This document shows positions 21,886 through 24,586 of a stretch of 24,586 bases of DNA, piece by piece; position 1 is the first letter of the stretch, and each line of letters starts with the position of its first letter. This DNA is from Thermoleophilia bacterium (GTDB taxonomy: Bacteria; Actinomycetota; Thermoleophilia; Gaiellales; JAICJC01), in NCBI GenBank assembly GCA_025928435.1, contig JAICJM010000043.1:1-24586 (forward strand), written 5' to 3'. The position numbers and the translations under genes were made by a program. A model generated the notes under the pieces. That model made no database searches. It was not told the DNA's origin and worked only from the letters and a program-made list of their open reading frames with translations.

Positions 21886-21891
21886 GATTTG

Positions 21892-22512
21892 CTACCCCAG
21901 CCCGGCGCGGCGCAGGCGGTCGCCCGCCATGCCGCTCACAACGGTGTCGACGAGGCCGTAGTCGCGCGCCTCTTCGGCCGTCATGAAGTAGTCGCGCTGC
22001 GTGTCGGTATGGATCTGGTCGACCGACTTCGCCATGTCGCGGGCCATGATCTCCTCCATTCGCCGCTGCAGTCGCAGGATCTCGTTGGCCCGGATCTCGA
22101 TGTCGGTCGCCTGGCCCTCGAACCCGGTGGTGTGGCCCTGGTGGATCATCACCTTCGAGTTCGGCAGCGCCATCCGCTTGCCCTTGGCACCGCCGGCCAG
22201 GAGCACCGCCCCCATCGACATCGCCATCCCGAAGCAGATCGTCTGGATGTCGGGGCGCACGTACTGCATCGCGTCGTAGATCGCGAGGCCGGCGTAGACG
22301 TCGCCGCCGGGCGAGTTGATGTAGAGCGCGATGTCCTTGTCGGGATCGTCGGACGCGAGGTGGATGATCTGGGCCACGATCAGGTTCGCGATCTCGGACG
22401 AGACCGGCGTGCCCAGGAAGATGATGCGGTCGTTCAAGAGCCGCGAGTAGATGTCGAACGAGCGCTCGCCGCGGCCCGTCTGCTCGACCACCATGGGAAT
22501 CAGGGGGGACAT
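21892..22512 (-). CDS. clpP: ATP-dependent Clp protease proteolytic subunit
   Basis: 206 residues. The catalytic triad is Ser99 ([11 protein letters not shown]), His124 (MIHQGH) and Asp174 ([12 protein letters not shown]). [15 protein letters not shown] and [14 protein letters not shown] are standard ClpP segments. The handle after His124 reads [10 protein letters not shown] and is one residue longer than the usual QPLGG-type loop. ClpP forms a tetradecamer that degrades unfolded proteins handed over by ClpX or ClpC. The ATG has AAGGAGG 4 bases upstream. It is not followed by clpX or by a second clpP, so any partner is outside the window. Its upstream region is shared with the SRPBCC/ArsR genes and carries two identical palindromes. 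Confidence 0.94.
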   Translation of the reverse strand: MSPLIPMVVEQTGRGERSFDIYSRLLNDRIIFLGTPVSSEIANLIVAQIIHLASDDPDKDIALYINSPGGDVYAGLAIYDAMQYVRPDIQTICFGMAMSMGAVLLAGGAKGKRMALPNSKVMIHQGHTTGFEGQATDIEIRANEILRLQRRMEEIMARDMAKSVDQIHTDTQRDYFMTAEEARDYGLVDTVVSGMAGDRLRRAGLG

Positions 22513-22532
22513 GGTGCCTCCTTCGATATGGT

Positions 22533-22548
22533 GCAACCTTCTGGTTGC
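22533..22548. promoter_or_regulatory. Palindrome GCAACC-N4-GGTTGC, copy 1
   Basis: A perfect 16-base palindrome with centre TTCT. It covers the expected clpP transcription start (minus-strand TAGTAT at 22556-22551 is a plausible -10). Such a position suits a repressor. Confidence 0.6.
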
Positions 22549-22575
22549 CCATACTAGGTCGCCCAGCACGAACGC

Positions 22576-22591
22576 GCAACCCACAGGTTGC
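22576..22591. promoter_or_regulatory. Palindrome GCAACC-N4-GGTTGC, copy 2
   Basis: The same palindrome with centre CACA, 43 bases from copy 1 centre to centre (about four helical turns). It lies directly upstream of TATAGT (22593-22598), the likely -10 of the SRPBCC gene. Confidence 0.6.
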
Positions 22592-22609
22592 ATATAGTCA
22601 GGAGGTGTC

Positions 22610-23038
22610 ATGTCCGAGTCCGTCACACGCGAGATCGTCCTGCCCCTGGAGCGCGAGGAGGCCTGGCGGGTCGTCACCGAGCCCGGCCACCTGCGCGAGT
22701 GGCTCGCAGACGACGTGGAGATCGATCTGGTCGAGGGCGGCCTGATCGAGCTCGGATGGGACGGCGGCGGCCGCCGCCTGGGCACCGTCGAGACGGTGGA
22801 GGAGCTCGAGCGGTTCGTGTTCCGCTGGCACCCGGAGGAGCCAGGCCCCGACCACATCGAGACGACCGTCGAGATCGGCCTGGACGACGCCGCCGACGGC
22901 ACCCGCGTGACCGTGGTCGAGACGGGCTTCGAGGCGCTCGAGCCGACGAGCCTCGCCGGCTGCACGGCCGTGAGCACCTGGATCTGGGACGTGCGGCTGG
23001 GGGCCTGCGGCGACCTGCCGCTGATGCTGGCGCGATGA
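22610..23038 (+). CDS. SRPBCC (AHSA1-like) protein
   Basis: 142 residues of the AHSA1/SRPBCC ligand-binding fold. The opening [31 protein letters not shown] and the middle FVFRWHPEE are typical (seen in parts at about 5-35 and 69-78), with the closing helix [20 protein letters not shown] a little changed. These small proteins bind hydrophobic ligands; a chaperone role like eukaryotic Aha1 is not implied. AGGAGG precedes the ATG. The stop overlaps the start of the ArsR-type gene (ATGA). AHSA1-ArsR pairs are a common arrangement in bacteria. Confidence 0.87.
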   Translation: MSESVTREIVLPLEREEAWRVVTEPGHLREWLADDVEIDLVEGGLIELGWDGGGRRLGTVETVEELERFVFRWHPEEPGPDHIETTVEIGLDDAADGTRVTVVETGFEALEPTSLAGCTAVSTWIWDVRLGACGDLPLMLAR

Positions 23039-23367
23039 GCCCCGATCCGGTCGGGGCGACGTTCGCGGCGCTCGCCGACCCGACCCGCCGGCATGTGATC
23101 GGCGTCCTCTCCGGCGGGCAGGAGGCCAGCGTCACCGAGCTCGCCCGCGAGCTCCCGATCAGCCGCCAGGCCGTGGCCAAGCACCTGGCCGCGCTGGCGG
23201 ACGCCGGCCTCGTCGAGTCGACGCGGCAGGGACGCGAGACGCGCTACCGGCTCACCCCCGGTCCGCTGACCGATGCGGGCGCCTGGCTCGACCGGGTCGG
23301 CGGCGAGTGGGACTCGCGCCTGGGCCGCCTGCGCCGGCACGCGGACACGCGGCCGCAGTCCGGGTGA
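23035..23367 (+). CDS. ArsR-family winged-helix regulator (AHSA1-linked type)
   Basis: 110 residues. The HTH is [28 protein letters not shown] (in parts, about 33-60), followed by the wing [15 protein letters not shown]. The segment [16 protein letters not shown] is a classical ArsR helix-1 region. There is no cysteine at all, so it does not sense metal through the usual CVC site. It is translationally coupled to the SRPBCC gene and is the natural candidate to bind the twin palindromes upstream; that is inference. It probably senses the same small molecule that the SRPBCC protein handles. Confidence 0.9.
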   Translation: MSPDPVGATFAALADPTRRHVIGVLSGGQEASVTELARELPISRQAVAKHLAALADAGLVESTRQGRETRYRLTPGPLTDAGAWLDRVGGEWDSRLGRLRRHADTRPQSG

Positions 23368-23373
23368 ACCCAC

Positions 23374-23379
23374 TATCCT
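23374..23379 (+). promoter_or_regulatory. Possible leaderless -10 element (TATCCT) of the E1-alpha gene
   Basis: TATCCT ends 8 bases before the ATG at 23388, and no ribosome site is visible. The same hexamer precedes the next gene at almost the same distance. Confidence 0.45.
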
Positions 23380-23387
23380 GCCCGTCG

Positions 23388-24407
23388 ATGTCGACCGTCC
23401 GCCGGGCCAGCCCACTGATCTCGCAGGCGGAGGCGCGCGAGCTCGGTCTCGACCGGCCCGACCTGATCGGCATCTACCGCAACATGCTGGCCACCCGCCG
23501 GATCGAGGAGCGCGGCAACCTGCTCTTCAAGGCCGGGAAGCTGCCGGGGAGCTACTACACCGGCCGCGGCAACGAGGCCGCGTCGGTCGGCGTCGCCACG
23601 GCCATGGGCGCCGACGACGTCGCCTCGCCGCTGCACCGCAACCTGGGAGTGCACGTCGTGCGCGGCATCCAGCCCGCCGCGATCTTCTGCCAGTTCATGG
23701 GCCGCAGCGGCGGCGCCACCGGCGGGCGCGACTCCAACCTGCGGTCGAACGACTTCGGCTCCGGCCGCGGCCTGCTCGCGGGGGTGAGCCACCTGCCCGC
23801 CATGATCACGACCATCACGGGCATCGCGCTCGCGTTCCAGCTGCGGCGCGAGCCACGGGTGGCGGTGGGCTGGTGCGGCGACGGCGCGGCGGCCCGCGGC
23901 GACATGCACGAGGCGATGAACTTCGCCGGGGTGCGCCGGCTCCCGATGGTGTTCGTGATCGACAACAACCAGTACTCGTACTCGACGCCGAACCGGCTCT
24001 CGTTCTCGTGCGAGCACCTGGCCGACCGCGGCCCCGCGTACGGCTTCGAGGGGATCGTCGTCGACGGCACCGACGTCCTCACCGTCCTGCGCGAGTCCCA
24101 GCGCGCGATCGAGCGCGCCCGCGAGGGTGGCGGCCCGACGCTGCTCGAGCTCGTCACGCTGCGGATGGAGGGCCACGCCGTCCACGACGACGCCGGCTAC
24201 GTCCCCCGCGAGCTCCTGGCCGAGTTCGCCGCCAGGGACCCGCTCGAGCGGTTCCGGGGCTGGCTGGAGGAGGTCGAGGAGGTCGGCGAGCCCGAGCTGT
24301 CCGCGCTCGAGGACGAGGTCGGTGCCTGGATCGACGCCGGTGTTGCAGAGGCCGAGGCCAGCCCGATGCCCGACCCGGCCACGCTCGGCGAGCGCGTCTA
24401 CGGCTGA
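23388..24407 (+). CDS. 2-oxoacid dehydrogenase-type E1 component, alpha subunit
   Basis: 339 residues, TPP-dependent. The thiamine diphosphate motif runs from GDG at 164-166 to NN at 193-194 (IDNNQYSYS). [15 protein letters not shown] and [15 protein letters not shown] (about 59-94) are the usual E1-alpha segments. Reaction of the family: decarboxylation of pyruvate or a branched-chain 2-oxoacid and transfer to the lipoyl group of E2. Which acid is used cannot be decided. The next gene does not begin like an E1-beta subunit, so this alpha subunit appears separated from its partner. TATCCT before the ATG suggests a leaderless transcript. Confidence 0.88.
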   Translation: MSTVRRASPLISQAEARELGLDRPDLIGIYRNMLATRRIEERGNLLFKAGKLPGSYYTGRGNEAASVGVATAMGADDVASPLHRNLGVHVVRGIQPAAIFCQFMGRSGGATGGRDSNLRSNDFGSGRGLLAGVSHLPAMITTITGIALAFQLRREPRVAVGWCGDGAAARGDMHEAMNFAGVRRLPMVFVIDNNQYSYSTPNRLSFSCEHLADRGPAYGFEGIVVDGTDVLTVLRESQRAIERAREGGGPTLLELVTLRMEGHAVHDDAGYVPRELLAEFAARDPLERFRGWLEEVEEVGEPELSALEDEVGAWIDAGVAEAEASPMPDPATLGERVYG

Positions 24408-24435
24408 GGCGACCGGTTCCCTGCATGCGCTTCGC

Positions 24436-24441
24436 TATCCT
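24436..24441 (+). promoter_or_regulatory. Possible leaderless -10 element (TATCCT) of the last gene
   Basis: TATCCT ends 6 bases before the ATG at 24448, with no ribosome site. Confidence 0.45.
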
Positions 24442-24447
24442 CGCCCC

Positions 24448-24586
24448 ATGAGCGAGTTTCCGTTCAACATGTTCGGCGGCGGCGACCCCGAGGAGCTCCA
24501 GCGGGCGATGGCCCAGTTCATGGAGCAGGCCCAGCAGGGCCAGCGGGTCGCGTTCGCAGACCAGGCGATCAACCTCGCCGTCGGGA
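24448..24586 (+). CDS. Start of an unidentified gene, cut by the window end
   Basis: 46 codons remain. The protein begins MSEFPFNMFGGGDPEELQ, continues with a Gln-rich helix (AMAQFMEQAQQGQR) and reaches AFADQAINLAV at the window end. The Phe/Gly/Asp-rich start with a Gln-rich helix is reminiscent of actinobacterial zinc-dependent metalloproteases of the DUF2342 group, but the metal-binding region would lie outside the window, so this is only a suggestion. The ATG is supported by the TATCCT element. It is not an E1-beta subunit. Confidence 0.6.
   Translation, partial: MSEFPFNMFGGGDPEELQRAMAQFMEQAQQGQRVAFADQAINLAVG

Overview
The window is a GC-rich (about 70% G+C by eye) chromosomal segment. 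Long reading frames, GTG/TTG starts, many 4-base gene overlaps, a SigK/RskA-type sigma/anti-sigma pair and several leaderless-type promoters (TANNNT 6-8 bases before a start codon) suggest an actinomycete-like bacterium, perhaps from a deep lineage such as Thermoleophilia. That placement is inference; no phylogenetic marker here settles it. I see no phage genes, transposase, integrase or CRISPR array.

Layout. 1-1317: 3' part of an Asp-box (BNR) beta-propeller protein, convergent with a small lipoprotein (1349-1783). 1876-5593 (minus): a run of arsR, arsM, aquaporin and arsC, whose four genes overlap each other, followed by an S4 RNA-binding protein and a NiCoT nickel/cobalt permease. 5667-8208: an EamA exporter, a CoxG-like protein, a YceI protein and a DHFR-like reductase. 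8283-9419: an unknown secreted protein and a TfoX-like protein. 9457-9733: tRNA-Ala(CGC) beside rearranged pieces of itself. 9808-11624: a ferritin-like DUF892 gene between two Ser/Arg/Ala-rich single-helix membrane proteins, with divergent promoters that look like general-stress (SigB/SigF) promoters. 11639-12339: a frameshifted methyltransferase. 12368-18105 (minus): a five-gene operon in which every gene overlaps the next: copper amine oxidase, APC permease, XRE-cupin regulator, proline dehydrogenase and SDR. 18238-18303: an orphan copy of the methyltransferase tail. 18293-19410: ECF sigma and anti-sigma. 19776-20531: XRE and CBS-pair genes. 20614-24586: fabF, clpP, an SRPBCC/ArsR pair, an E1-alpha dehydrogenase subunit and the start of an unknown gene.

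How the genes work together. In the ars operon, ArsR senses As(III), ArsC makes arsenite from arsenate, the aquaporin can let it out and ArsM methylates it; no classical arsenite pump is seen. In the amine operon the permease imports an amine, the quinone amine oxidase turns it into an aldehyde, and the two dehydrogenases probably act on products; the XRE-cupin protein is the likely local repressor. The strongest points for follow-up are the near-identical methyltransferase tails flanking that operon, the stress-like DUF892 locus, twin 16-bp palindromes between clpP and the SRPBCC/ArsR genes, and the tRNA-Ala scar.
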